Below, piece after piece: positions 54,712-61,715 of a DNA stretch of 61,715 nt (the stretch's first letter is position 1; each line of letters begins with the position of its first letter). The translations under genes and the position numbers were made by a program. Source of the stretch: Nitratireductor sp. ZSWI3 (lineage in GTDB: Bacteria > Pseudomonadota > Alphaproteobacteria > Rhizobiales > Rhizobiaceae). The notes beneath the pieces were generated by a model. It ran no database searches. It was not told the origin of the DNA and saw only the letters and a list, made by a program, of their open reading frames with translations. The stretch covers positions 1-61,715 of the forward strand of contig NZ_JANKOF010000020.1 of the NCBI RefSeq assembly GCF_024655565.1, read 5' to 3'.

Positions 54712-55650
54712 ATGGTTGACTTTCTCATCTATGAAGGCGAGCCGATCGCCGTGCCTGCATTCCGAGTTATCGCCATATTGGCGGGCGAGATCCATGCCGC
54801 GAAAAACAAGCCGGCATTGGCAGGGACCTACGAGCTCTTTGAGGCTTCGTTCGGCGAAGCGGCGAACGTGACCTCCTACAATTTCCCGGGGCACGCCGGA
54901 AAAATACGATGGATGAATCCCACTCTGCAGAAGCAGGGGCGGCAATTCTTCGACAGCAATGCCACCGAATACGGCCAGGGATTGCGCAGATACGGCTATG
55001 CGCTGGATGCGTTCGAGGAGCCCGCTCTGCCTTATTTCGCGGTGGAGCAGCGCAGCGACGTCTGCTTCCTTGAGATCGACATCCGCGACGATGCCGCGCT
55101 TGCGGTTGCCTTTGCCGATGACATCACGCGGCTGCTGATGGATGCGCAAGTCATATGGGGCGTCATGGGAATGGGCATGTTCCTGCCTCCCTACAAGAGC
55201 AGCCTCGAGTTCAAGCTTGGAGAAGGCGTTCGCCGCTATCGAACCAGCATAGAGATCAGCCCGTCGATGGTCATGGACGGGATTCGGCGGGAAGGGTCGT
55301 CCCATCGCTGGCAGAAGGACGAGAAGCCGGGCATCGCCGACATCGGCTGGAGAACGCTGATCGGGCGCGAATACTGGTCGAGAATTCCTGATGCGATTCC
55401 TGCGTTGCGGGAGGCAGAGAACATCTCCGTCGAACAGTCGGAACACGTTTTGGCCATAACGGCCGGGGTCCAACCCATCTGGGGAGATGTCAATCGGGGC
55501 GAGGACATTACCGCATACAGCACGGTTGCCAAACAACTCGCACCGATCCGCTATCCGGAGAGCGCGGCGAAGGCATTCATGTTCGGCGGAAACACTCACG
55601 ATCCACACCATGCCGACAAGATCGAGACCTATTTGGCGCGCTTGTTGTAG
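54712..55650 (+). CDS. DUF3396-type immunity protein (TsiV-like) for the VRR-NUC effector
   Basis: A protein of 312 residues of the type VI immunity family (DUF3396), which as I recall is the cognate family for VRR-NUC effectors (TsiV). Recognisable parts are VWGVMGMGMFLPP-type Gly/Met-rich centre (VIWGVMGMGMFLPPY), WRTLIGREYWSRIP and ITAGVQPIWGDVNRGED. It starts with AAGGAGG six bases before ATG 54712, a strong site that would allow high translation, sensible for immunity. It is cytoplasmic with no signal peptide. It would bind and block the nuclease domain of the preceding protein. Confidence 0.8.
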   Translation: MVDFLIYEGEPIAVPAFRVIAILAGEIHAAKNKPALAGTYELFEASFGEAANVTSYNFPGHAGKIRWMNPTLQKQGRQFFDSNATEYGQGLRRYGYALDAFEEPALPYFAVEQRSDVCFLEIDIRDDAALAVAFADDITRLLMDAQVIWGVMGMGMFLPPYKSSLEFKLGEGVRRYRTSIEISPSMVMDGIRREGSSHRWQKDEKPGIADIGWRTLIGREYWSRIPDAIPALREAENISVEQSEHVLAITAGVQPIWGDVNRGEDITAYSTVAKQLAPIRYPESAAKAFMFGGNTHDPHHADKIETYLARLL

Positions 55651-55701
55651 GCACCACGAAAACCACATCGTTCGCTCCCACGATCCAGGAAAGTGCAAGG
55701 C

Positions 55702-56541
55702 ATGGCTGCAGATCAGCTCGCTTCAATCCTGACCGGACCAGCCGGTCCCATTCCGCTCTATCTGCACAGGTTCGCGATCGAGGTCGGATATTCCTCTTCG
55801 TATTCCGGTGAAAATCGCGAATCCATCGAGGACGGAGTTCGGGATCTGGAAAGCGCCCTGCGAGCGGGTTTCTTCGCGTGGTCGCACTTCCCCCAACGGA
55901 ACACCGCTTCGCTGTCGCTCGACTGGTCACCAGCCAATGGGTTCGTACTGACAGCTAAAGCCAGCGGTCTTCATCATAACGTCCTGGTCGCCGCCGTGCG
56001 GATGATCGCCAATTTGCATCACACGCCCTTGGCCGCCCATGAAAGCGCCAAGGCGACCCTGGGTGACGATGCCGATGCGCTACCGGCCAGGCTGGTCTTC
56101 TCCGAAGTCGTCACCTCCATTCGCATCGCGTCCCTTAAGGGTGTCGATAGCCGTCTTTCCACCCGCCAGGATTTTGACGTCTACCTGGCGGATGATGAAA
56201 TCGTCATTCCCCAAGGCGACTTGCCCGCCGATGTCACGACATGTTGCGAGGGCGAGCGTCTCACCGTCGCGTCCAACGCATCGGCGCCTGCGTTTCCCGA
56301 TGCAGACCTTGATGCCCTCGAAGATGCGTTTCTTCGACTTTGCGACAGCGGCTGTTTTCGCAGCGTCTCCAAGATCGACGAGTTCGGAGGCGATGCAGAG
56401 CTGTTCGCGCGCTCGGCAGATGACGATAGAACCGAGATCGTCGTGGACGACTATAGGGACGAGTACTACGGAATTGTAGAGCTCGCCAACTGCTTGTCCG
56501 GAGGAAGAGCTGCAGGCCTGACAATTTCCGTAGATGCTTGA
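55702..56541 (+). CDS. Unrecognised protein in the second cargo module
   Basis: A protein of 279 residues with no family I recognise. ATG 55702 (MAADQLASIL) with AGGA upstream is chosen over a GTG at 55693. It is acidic with no signal peptide. The central VVTSIRIASLKGVDSRLSTRQDFDVYL and the late DEYYGIVELANCLSGG are soluble in character. Its stop overlaps the start of the next gene by 8 bp, so the two are probably made together, perhaps as a complex with the KAS-like protein. It may be a chaperone or a second immunity protein. Confidence 0.65.
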   Translation: MAADQLASILTGPAGPIPLYLHRFAIEVGYSSSYSGENRESIEDGVRDLESALRAGFFAWSHFPQRNTASLSLDWSPANGFVLTAKASGLHHNVLVAAVRMIANLHHTPLAAHESAKATLGDDADALPARLVFSEVVTSIRIASLKGVDSRLSTRQDFDVYLADDEIVIPQGDLPADVTTCCEGERLTVASNASAPAFPDADLDALEDAFLRLCDSGCFRSVSKIDEFGGDAELFARSADDDRTEIVVDDYRDEYYGIVELANCLSGGRAAGLTISVDA

Positions 56542-57676
56542 AATGAGCGATACCTTGCGGCTGAAACTCATCGAAAGTGGGCTGTCCAGCGCCTTTGCTC
56601 CCACGTTTGAGGAGACATTCGCCAAGCAAGCGGAACTCAGATCCGCTTTCTTCGCCAATGAAGCTTTCCTCGACAGCAACTTCCGCCCGCAGCTCTGTGC
56701 CTTCCGCGACGGCCGAACGATCTCGTCCTTCGACGTCCGCGCGACGGAGCTGATGGCGGAAGCAATCGACGACCTGGTGACGCGGTTGGGCAGCAGCGTC
56801 CATGTCGACGGGCTGCGCGGAAGAAGGGCCTCCTTGATGCTCATCCTCCCAGAGGTCAGTGAGAATGAGGGGCTGACGCGATCCGGCCTCGCTCTCCTCG
56901 GCGAAGCACTCTGTGCCAACATCCGGCAGGCGCTGGCCGCAGGCCCTGGCTTGATAGTGGAAGACGAAAGCATAAGGGCATCGGGACATGCAGGGGTTGG
57001 CTCCGCGCTGACGGATGCCCTGAAAGCCCCCCGGAGCGCTGAGGGACCGTTTTTTCTGATCGCCGCTGTCGACAGCTACAACGATAGATCACGCCTCAAC
57101 GCATTGAATGACGAACGGCGACTTTTCAGCAAGACCACGCAATTCGGCCTGGTCCCGGGGGAAGCGGCCGGGCTGATGCTGTTGGCACCGATGCAGGCGG
57201 ACGACCCCGGTACGGACGGCATTGTCGTTTGCGGGGCTGGAAACGCGATAGAGGACGTCACGGAGCTCGCGGAAGACGAAACACGCTTCAGCGCCCTGAG
57301 CGATGCCGCCTTCGCCGCCTGCGAGATGGCCCTTGAATCAAGGGGCACGCGAAGGATCGCGCAGTGGTATTCCGATTGGAACAACAGCAGATATAGAGCA
57401 ACTGAGTTGTCCTTTTCCATTCATCGGCTCAATTCATTCTTTCTTTCCGATCATATTGAGCCGATATATCCGGCATTATATTTTGGAGATACAGGTTCAG
57501 CATCTTCAATATTGTCTGTCCTCCTCACCATGACCGAATACATCGAAAATCAAAAGCAAACGGAAGCGCATGTGGAGCATGGTGAGCCGTCCGATATCTC
57601 CTACACGCTGATTTCAGCCGGCAGCGTGATTAGAGGGCTACGTTCGGTTTTTATTGTTTCGCAACCCGCCTGGTAA
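56534..57676 (+). CDS. Ketoacyl-synthase-like protein without a visible active-site cysteine
   Basis: A protein of 380 residues. The block AAVDSYNDRSRLNALNDERR with FGLVPGEAAGLMLL is very like the ketoacyl synthase (FabB/FabF) pattern GxVDSY...L..ERRL...PGEGAG. Later, YFGDTGSASSILSVLL resembles the GD.GAA region. The usual nucleophile context (ACsS) is not seen, and HTGT/GHTLGAA-type histidine motifs are absent, so it looks catalytically dead. ATG 56534 overlaps the previous gene; ATG 56543 is an alternative. I recall KAS-like genes in other T6SS effector clusters, where function is unknown. The 3' third is more AT-rich. Confidence 0.7.
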   Translation: MLEMSDTLRLKLIESGLSSAFAPTFEETFAKQAELRSAFFANEAFLDSNFRPQLCAFRDGRTISSFDVRATELMAEAIDDLVTRLGSSVHVDGLRGRRASLMLILPEVSENEGLTRSGLALLGEALCANIRQALAAGPGLIVEDESIRASGHAGVGSALTDALKAPRSAEGPFFLIAAVDSYNDRSRLNALNDERRLFSKTTQFGLVPGEAAGLMLLAPMQADDPGTDGIVVCGAGNAIEDVTELAEDETRFSALSDAAFAACEMALESRGTRRIAQWYSDWNNSRYRATELSFSIHRLNSFFLSDHIEPIYPALYFGDTGSASSILSVLLTMTEYIENQKQTEAHVEHGEPSDISYTLISAGSVIRGLRSVFIVSQPAW

Positions 57677-57788
57677 TGAGCGGCCGCTCGGCAGCCGCGC
57701 GGAGCGACGCCAGTACCTGCTTTGATGTCAAGCGGTTACAGTCATGCCGTCGCGTTGCGATCGGGCCAGCGCCCGTATGGGGCCGTGG

Positions 57789-58259
57789 TCACGTGACGAT
57801 GTCGCTCGAGCGCACGTTGGCGGCACGGAACAAGGCACCGGGTTCGGCGGCGAACACGGCGTCGTGCGCGCCGGCTGCCGCCCAGACGATGTCGAAGCCC
57901 AGCAAGGACTCGTCGCCGAAGCGCGGCACGTTGTCCGGCTGACCGAGCGGCGAAACGCCGCCGATGGCAAAGCCGGTCTCGTCGCGGATGCGCCGCGGAT
58001 CGGCGCGCCTCAGAGCCTCGCCGACGAGCGTCGCCGCCTTGGCGAGATCGAGCTGATGAATGCCGGAAACCAGAAACAGGTGGAGCCTGCCGCTCTCTTC
58101 GCCTTCGAAGATGAGCGATTTGACGATCTGCGCGACGCTGCAGCCGCATTGCCGGGCCGCTTCCTCGGCCGTGCGCGTCGAGTCTCCCATGCGCCTGATC
58201 TCGATCGCAAGGCCGGCAGCATCGGCGGAGGCTTGCACGCGATTGAGGCTCTTGCTCAT
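57789..58259 (-). CDS. ybaK: YbaK/EbsC-type aminoacyl-tRNA deacylase
   Basis: A protein of 156 residues of the YbaK/ProX editing fold. It has EEAARQCGCSVAQIVKSLIFEG, LFLVSGIHQLDLAKAATLVGE and GFAIGGVSPLGQPD with the GGxxPxG motif. It clears mischarged tRNAs such as Cys- or Ala-tRNA(Pro); the exact specificity cannot be read. It converges on the KAS-like gene with about 110 bp between stops, so this is the right boundary of the T6SS island. It is the last gene of the metG-tatD-hydrolase run. Confidence 0.9.
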   Translation of the reverse strand: MSKSLNRVQASADAAGLAIEIRRMGDSTRTAEEAARQCGCSVAQIVKSLIFEGEESGRLHLFLVSGIHQLDLAKAATLVGEALRRADPRRIRDETGFAIGGVSPLGQPDNVPRFGDESLLGFDIVWAAAGAHDAVFAAEPGALFRAANVRSSDIVT

Positions 58260-58275
58260 GGATTATCCTTGCATA

Positions 58276-59094
58276 TCAATGCTGTGATACAGGAAGCTCA
58301 ACCACCAGGCCATCATAGGCAGGTTCGACGTGATCCGGCGTTTCGCGTTGAACCGTGTCGTAGTCGAGCGGCGTGTGCATGTGGGTCAGGATGGCACGGC
58401 GCGGCGTGAGCCTGTCGATCCATTGCAGCGCCTCGCTCAGCGAGAAATGGCTCGGATGCGTCCGATATTGCAGCGCATCGATGACCAGCACGTCGGCATC
58501 TTTAAGAAGCGGCACCGTCTCGCGGGGGAAATCGCTGACATCGGGGCAATAGGCGAGGCCGCCGATGCGGTAGCCGAGCGAGAGGATGTCGCCATGGATC
58601 TGCGGCAGCGGCCGAAAGGTCAGAGGACCGCCCTCACCCGTGATCGTGAACGCTTCCTCGTGGCTGATGGCGTTGGCGCGCAGGATCGGCGGATAGTTGC
58701 TGCCCGGCGGCGTCTCGAAGCAGTAGTTGAAGGCCTCGCGCAGCCGCGAGAGCGTCGGCCGGTCGGCATAGACGTCCATCAGCTGCCGCTGGCTGATGAC
58801 GAAGCCGCGCAGGTCGTCAATGCCGTGGATGTGGTCCGCGTGCGGATGGGTGTAGACGGCGGCATCGAGCGCGGTGACGCCGGCATCAATCATCTGCTCG
58901 CGGAAATCAGGCCCGGTGTCGACGGCGACGCTCGTCACACCGCCATCGGCCGCGATGCGCTGGATCAGAGCCGCGCAGCGGCGGCGGCGATTTTTCGGAT
59001 TGGCGGGGTCGCAGGCACCCCAGTCGCCGGTGATGCGCGGCGTGCCGGGCGAGGAGCCGCATCCCAATATGGTGAGGCGCAGCAGGTCGCTCAC
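58276..59094 (-). CDS. MBL-fold metal hydrolase (PhnP-like)
   Basis: A protein of 272 residues with a metallo-beta-lactamase fold. It opens LRLTILGCGSSPGTPRITGDWGACDP and has the zinc motif THPHADHIHGIDDLRG; later ligands lie in HGDILSLGYRIGGLAYCPDVSD and THMHTPLDYD. It resembles phosphodiesterase PhnP and related cyclic-phosphate hydrolases, a common companion of tatD in alphaproteobacteria. The start is GTG 59094, overlapping the tatD TGA by 4 bp. A longer frame to 59418 lacks family sequence. Its substrate is unknown. Confidence 0.9.
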   Translation of the reverse strand: MSDLLRLTILGCGSSPGTPRITGDWGACDPANPKNRRRRCAALIQRIAADGGVTSVAVDTGPDFREQMIDAGVTALDAAVYTHPHADHIHGIDDLRGFVISQRQLMDVYADRPTLSRLREAFNYCFETPPGSNYPPILRANAISHEEAFTITGEGGPLTFRPLPQIHGDILSLGYRIGGLAYCPDVSDFPRETVPLLKDADVLVIDALQYRTHPSHFSLSEALQWIDRLTPRRAILTHMHTPLDYDTVQRETPDHVEPAYDGLVVELPVSQH

Positions 59095-59879
59095 GGACGC
59101 CGTTCCCGAGGCACTTTCCGGAAGAGCCGGAAGAAATTTCCGGTTGTCAGATCGGCGAGCGCGGCGTCGTCGAGGCCGATGGTCTCGGCCAGAACATGTG
59201 CCGTATGGGCGACGAAAGCCGGCTCGTTGCGCTTGCCGCGCTTGGGAACCGGGGCAAGATAAGGCGCGTCGGTCTCCACCAGCAGCCGCTCGTGCGGAAC
59301 CGTGGCGGCGATGGCGCGCAGCGCCTCGGAATTCCTGAAGGTCAGGATGCCCGAGAAGGAGACATAACCGCCGAGCCGGACGCCGGCGGCGGCGAGGGCC
59401 GCGCCGGAGGAAAAGCAATGCAGGATGAAGGGGAAGGCCCCCTTCCCCGTTTCCTCCTCGAGGATGGCGATCATGTCGTCGTCGGCGTTGCGCGCGTGGA
59501 TGACGAGCGGCAGACCGGTCTGGCGTGCCGCGGCGATGTGGGTGCGAAACCCTTGCGCCTGCGCCGCGCGCGGCGCCTTGTCGTAAAAATAGTCGAGCCC
59601 GGCCTCGCCGATCGCCACCACCTTCGGATGCTCGGCGAGCCGCACGAGATCCTCGACGGTGACGTCGAGCTCCTCGTCGGCATTGTGCGGATGGGTGCCG
59701 ACCGAGCAGAAGACGTCCTCATGCGCCTCGGCGATGGCGCGCACGCCGTCGAAGCGGCGCACACGCGTCGAGATCGTCACCATCAGGCCGACGCCCGCCT
59801 GGCGCGCGCGCTCGATGACGTCCTGCCGCTCCTCCTCGAAATCGGGGAAATCGAGATGGCAATGGCTGTCGATCAGCAT
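59091..59879 (-). CDS. tatD: TatD-family metal-dependent deoxyribonuclease
   Basis: A protein of 262 residues of the TatD/TIM-barrel amidohydrolase group. The metal motif IDSHCHLDFPDF (3-14) opens it. SVGTHPHNADE, IGEAGLDYFYD, LPLVIHARNADDD, ILHCFSSG and LLVETDAPYLAP follow in family order. It acts as a 3'-5' DNase or quality-control nuclease. ATG 59879 was chosen because it starts the conserved region. It lies 4 bp after metG and overlaps the hydrolase gene, as is standard in this order. Confidence 0.95.
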   Translation of the reverse strand: MLIDSHCHLDFPDFEEERQDVIERARQAGVGLMVTISTRVRRFDGVRAIAEAHEDVFCSVGTHPHNADEELDVTVEDLVRLAEHPKVVAIGEAGLDYFYDKAPRAAQAQGFRTHIAAARQTGLPLVIHARNADDDMIAILEEETGKGAFPFILHCFSSGAALAAAGVRLGGYVSFSGILTFRNSEALRAIAATVPHERLLVETDAPYLAPVPKRGKRNEPAFVAHTAHVLAETIGLDDAALADLTTGNFFRLFRKVPRERRP

Positions 59880-59883
59880 CCGG

Positions 59884-61446
59884 CTATGCCTCCTCGCCTT
59901 CCTTCTTCGGCTCCACATAGCGCGGGAAGATCGGCTGGGGCGCCGGCAGCGGGGCGCCCGAGGCGAGCATCGCATCGGCGTCGGCAACCGCGGCGAAACC
60001 GCGCATTTGTGCCGGCACGGCAAGTGTGTCGAGCAGCTTGCCGGCGGAGGCCGGAATGAAGGGCTGGCAGAGGATGGCGACGCGGCGCAGGATCTCGGCG
60101 GTGGTGTAGAGCACCGTCTGCATGCGCGCCGGGTCCGTCTTCTTCAGCGCCCAGGGCTCCTGAGCGGCGAAATAGCGGTTGGCATCGGCGACGACGGCGA
60201 AGATCGCCGCCAGGGCGGTGTGGATCGCCTGGCTGTCCATGGCCTTGCGCGCTGCCGGCAACGCTTCGGCGGCGGCCGCCAGGATGGCACGGTCCGCTTC
60301 GGCGAGCTCGCCCTTCTCGGGCACCTTGCCGTCGCAATTCTTAGCAATCATCGACAGCGAGCGCTGCGCCAGATTGCCGAGATCGTTGGCAAGATCGGCA
60401 TTGGTACGGTTGACGATGGCATCGTGGCTGTAGCTGCCGTCCTGGCCGAACGGCACCTCGCGCAGGAAGAAATAGCGCACCTGGTCGAGCCCGTAATGCT
60501 CGATCAGCGCGAAGGGATCGACGACGTTGCCGACCGATTTCGACATCTTCTCGCCGCGGTTGAACAGGAAGCCGTGGGCATAGACGCGGCTGGGAAGCGC
60601 GATCCCGGCCGACATCAGGAACGCCGGCCAGTACACGGCGTGGAAGCGGACGATGTCCTTGCCGATCACATGGACGTCGGCTGGCCAATAGGCCCAGCTC
60701 TTGGACGTCGTGTCGGGATAGCCGGCGGCGGTGATGTAGTTGGTCAGCGCGTCGACCCAGACATACATCACGTGCTTCTCGTCGCCAGGCACGGGAATGC
60801 CCCATTTGAAGGTCGAGCGGGAGATGGACAGGTCTTTCAGGCCCGAGCGCACGAAGCTCATCACCTCATTGCGCCGTTCGGCCGGGCCGATGAAGTCCGG
60901 ATTTTCCTCGTAATGGGCGATGAGGCGGTCCTGATAGGCCGAGAGACGGAAGAAATAGGTCTCCTCCTCGTTCCATTCGACCGGCGAGCCGAGCGGCTCG
61001 CGGCGCACGCCGTCTTCGCCGACCGTCGTCTCGCTCTCGTCGAAATAGGCTTCCTGGCGGACGGAGTACCAGCCCGAATAACGGTCCAGGTAGATGTCGC
61101 CATTGTCGGCCATCTTCTGCCAGATGGCCTGGCAGGCATCGCGGTGGCGCGCCTCGGTCGTGCGGATGAACTGGTCGTTGGAGCCGCCGACAGCCTCGAC
61201 CATGGTGCGGAAGATGGCGGAGTTGCGGTCGGCCAGCTCCTGGGCGGTGAGGCCTTCCTTGTCGGCCGTCTGCTGCATTTTCAGCCCGTGCTCGTCGGTG
61301 CCGGACAGGAAGAACACATCCTTGCCGTCGAGCCGCTGGAAGCGCGCCATCGCGTCGGTCGCAATGACGGTGTAGGCGTGGCCGATATGCGGCTTGCCGT
61401 TCGGGTAGAAAATGGGGGTCGTGATGTAGAACTTGTCGCGGGCCAT
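59884..61446 (-). CDS. metG: Methionyl-tRNA synthetase
   Basis: A class I synthetase of 520 residues. The HIGH-type motif is PHIGHAY (19-25) and KMSKS is at [21 protein letters not shown] and [16 protein letters not shown] are typical. The zinc-knuckle cysteines of some MetG types are absent, and there is no C-terminal tRNA-binding EMAPII-like domain, so it belongs to the short alphaproteobacterial class. It charges tRNA(Met) and tRNA(fMet). GGAGGG precedes the ATG at 61446 on the minus strand. Confidence 0.97.
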   Translation of the reverse strand: MARDKFYITTPIFYPNGKPHIGHAYTVIATDAMARFQRLDGKDVFFLSGTDEHGLKMQQTADKEGLTAQELADRNSAIFRTMVEAVGGSNDQFIRTTEARHRDACQAIWQKMADNGDIYLDRYSGWYSVRQEAYFDESETTVGEDGVRREPLGSPVEWNEEETYFFRLSAYQDRLIAHYEENPDFIGPAERRNEVMSFVRSGLKDLSISRSTFKWGIPVPGDEKHVMYVWVDALTNYITAAGYPDTTSKSWAYWPADVHVIGKDIVRFHAVYWPAFLMSAGIALPSRVYAHGFLFNRGEKMSKSVGNVVDPFALIEHYGLDQVRYFFLREVPFGQDGSYSHDAIVNRTNADLANDLGNLAQRSLSMIAKNCDGKVPEKGELAEADRAILAAAAEALPAARKAMDSQAIHTALAAIFAVVADANRYFAAQEPWALKKTDPARMQTVLYTTAEILRRVAILCQPFIPASAGKLLDTLAVPAQMRGFAAVADADAMLASGAPLPAPQPIFPRYVEPKKEGEEA

Positions 61447-61561
61447 AAGGGAGGGTTTCCAAGGCGTCTGGGGTATGGTCGAAAGCGTCGGGTCTCGTCC
61501 CGACGAAATTCAACAGCGGGCATAGCGCATCGGGCCGGCGCATGCCAGCCCGAGATGCCTG

Positions 61562-61715
61562 TCAGGTCCGGAAAGCGGCGTTGAGGCGGGCCGCCAGCCC
61601 GGCCGCATGCTGCTTGCGGTCGAGGTTGAAGGTCTCCGCCTCGCGGATCGTAGCGTTCACCTCTTCCCACAGTTCGGCGGCCCGCGCGGCGCGCGGCGCA
61701 TCGCCCCGCGCGGCC
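61562..61715 (-). CDS. holB: DNA polymerase III subunit delta', C-terminal end
   Basis: Only the last 51 codons are inside the window; the gene is cut at the right edge. The visible tail is ELWEEVNATIREAETFNLDRKQ followed by LAARLNAAFRT and TGA, close to the usual end of alphaproteobacterial HolB (AETFNLDRKQ is diagnostic). The clamp-loader subunit delta' helps place the sliding clamp. holB-metG-tatD is the expected order in this group, which supports the call. Confidence 0.85.
   Translation of the reverse strand, partial: AARGDAPRAARAAELWEEVNATIREAETFNLDRKQHAAGLAARLNAAFRT

Overview
The window is high-GC chromosomal DNA from an alphaproteobacterium of the order Hyphomicrobiales, most like the Mesorhizobium/Phyllobacteriaceae group. 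I infer this from the gene order (pdhC-lpdA-lipA; dusB/nifR3-ntrB-ntrC-ntrY-ntrX-trkA-dat-hfq-hflX-mazG), the bifunctional IspDF, the rhizobial imp/hcp type VI secretion layout, and intergenic palindromes of a type common in Mesorhizobium-like genomes. No rRNA, tRNA or CRISPR was seen.

Left core region (1 to about 19.4 kb). The end of the pyruvate dehydrogenase E2 gene is followed by an SGNH hydrolase, an HdeD-like membrane protein, lpdA, a GlsB/YeaQ-like protein, lipA and a RatA/COQ10-like gene. These form a lipoate and 2-oxoacid dehydrogenase cluster. On the minus strand come pncC (CinA C-terminal type) and ispDF. The nitrogen-regulation block follows: dusB, ntrB and ntrC overlap by 4 bp each, then ntrY, ntrX and trkA. 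After that come a D-amino-acid aminotransferase gene, hfq, hflX and a convergent mazG.

Transition (about 19.4 to 23.2 kb). Here lie a secreted avidin-family protein very close to rhizavidin, a NIPSNAP protein, an IS30-type transposase with an internal deletion, and a lone Wza-like polysaccharide export lipoprotein. This looks like the left edge of an accessory island.

Type VI secretion island (about 23.2 to 57.7 kb). The minus-strand imp operon runs tssA-tssB-tssC-tssC2-tssE-accessory tagJ/fha genes-tssF-tssG-tssK-tssL-tssM-tagF/pppA fusion-ppkA, in the Agrobacterium/Rhizobium order, with many 4-bp overlaps. The divergent plus-strand operon has clpV, hcp, an unrecognised gene and vgrG, then two cargo modules. 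Module 1 holds a small protein, a large putative toxin, an AT-rich probable immunity gene, a SUKH protein and a tiny membrane protein. Module 2 holds a DUF6484 protein, a DUF2169 adaptor, a PAAR-like/VRR-NUC nuclease effector, a DUF3396 (TsiV-type) immunity protein, an unknown protein and a ketoacyl-synthase-like protein without a visible catalytic cysteine. Base composition changes sharply inside module 1 and at its join with module 2, which suggests cargo exchange.

Right core region (57.7 kb to end). A minus-strand housekeeping operon, holB (partial)-metG-tatD-MBL hydrolase-ybaK, closes the window.

Points most worth a second look are the rhizavidin homologue, the VgrG-tip-like DUF6484 protein beside an orphan PAAR module, the KAS-like protein in the cargo operon, the hairpins placed just after hcp and tssC, and the unrecognised gene between hcp and vgrG.
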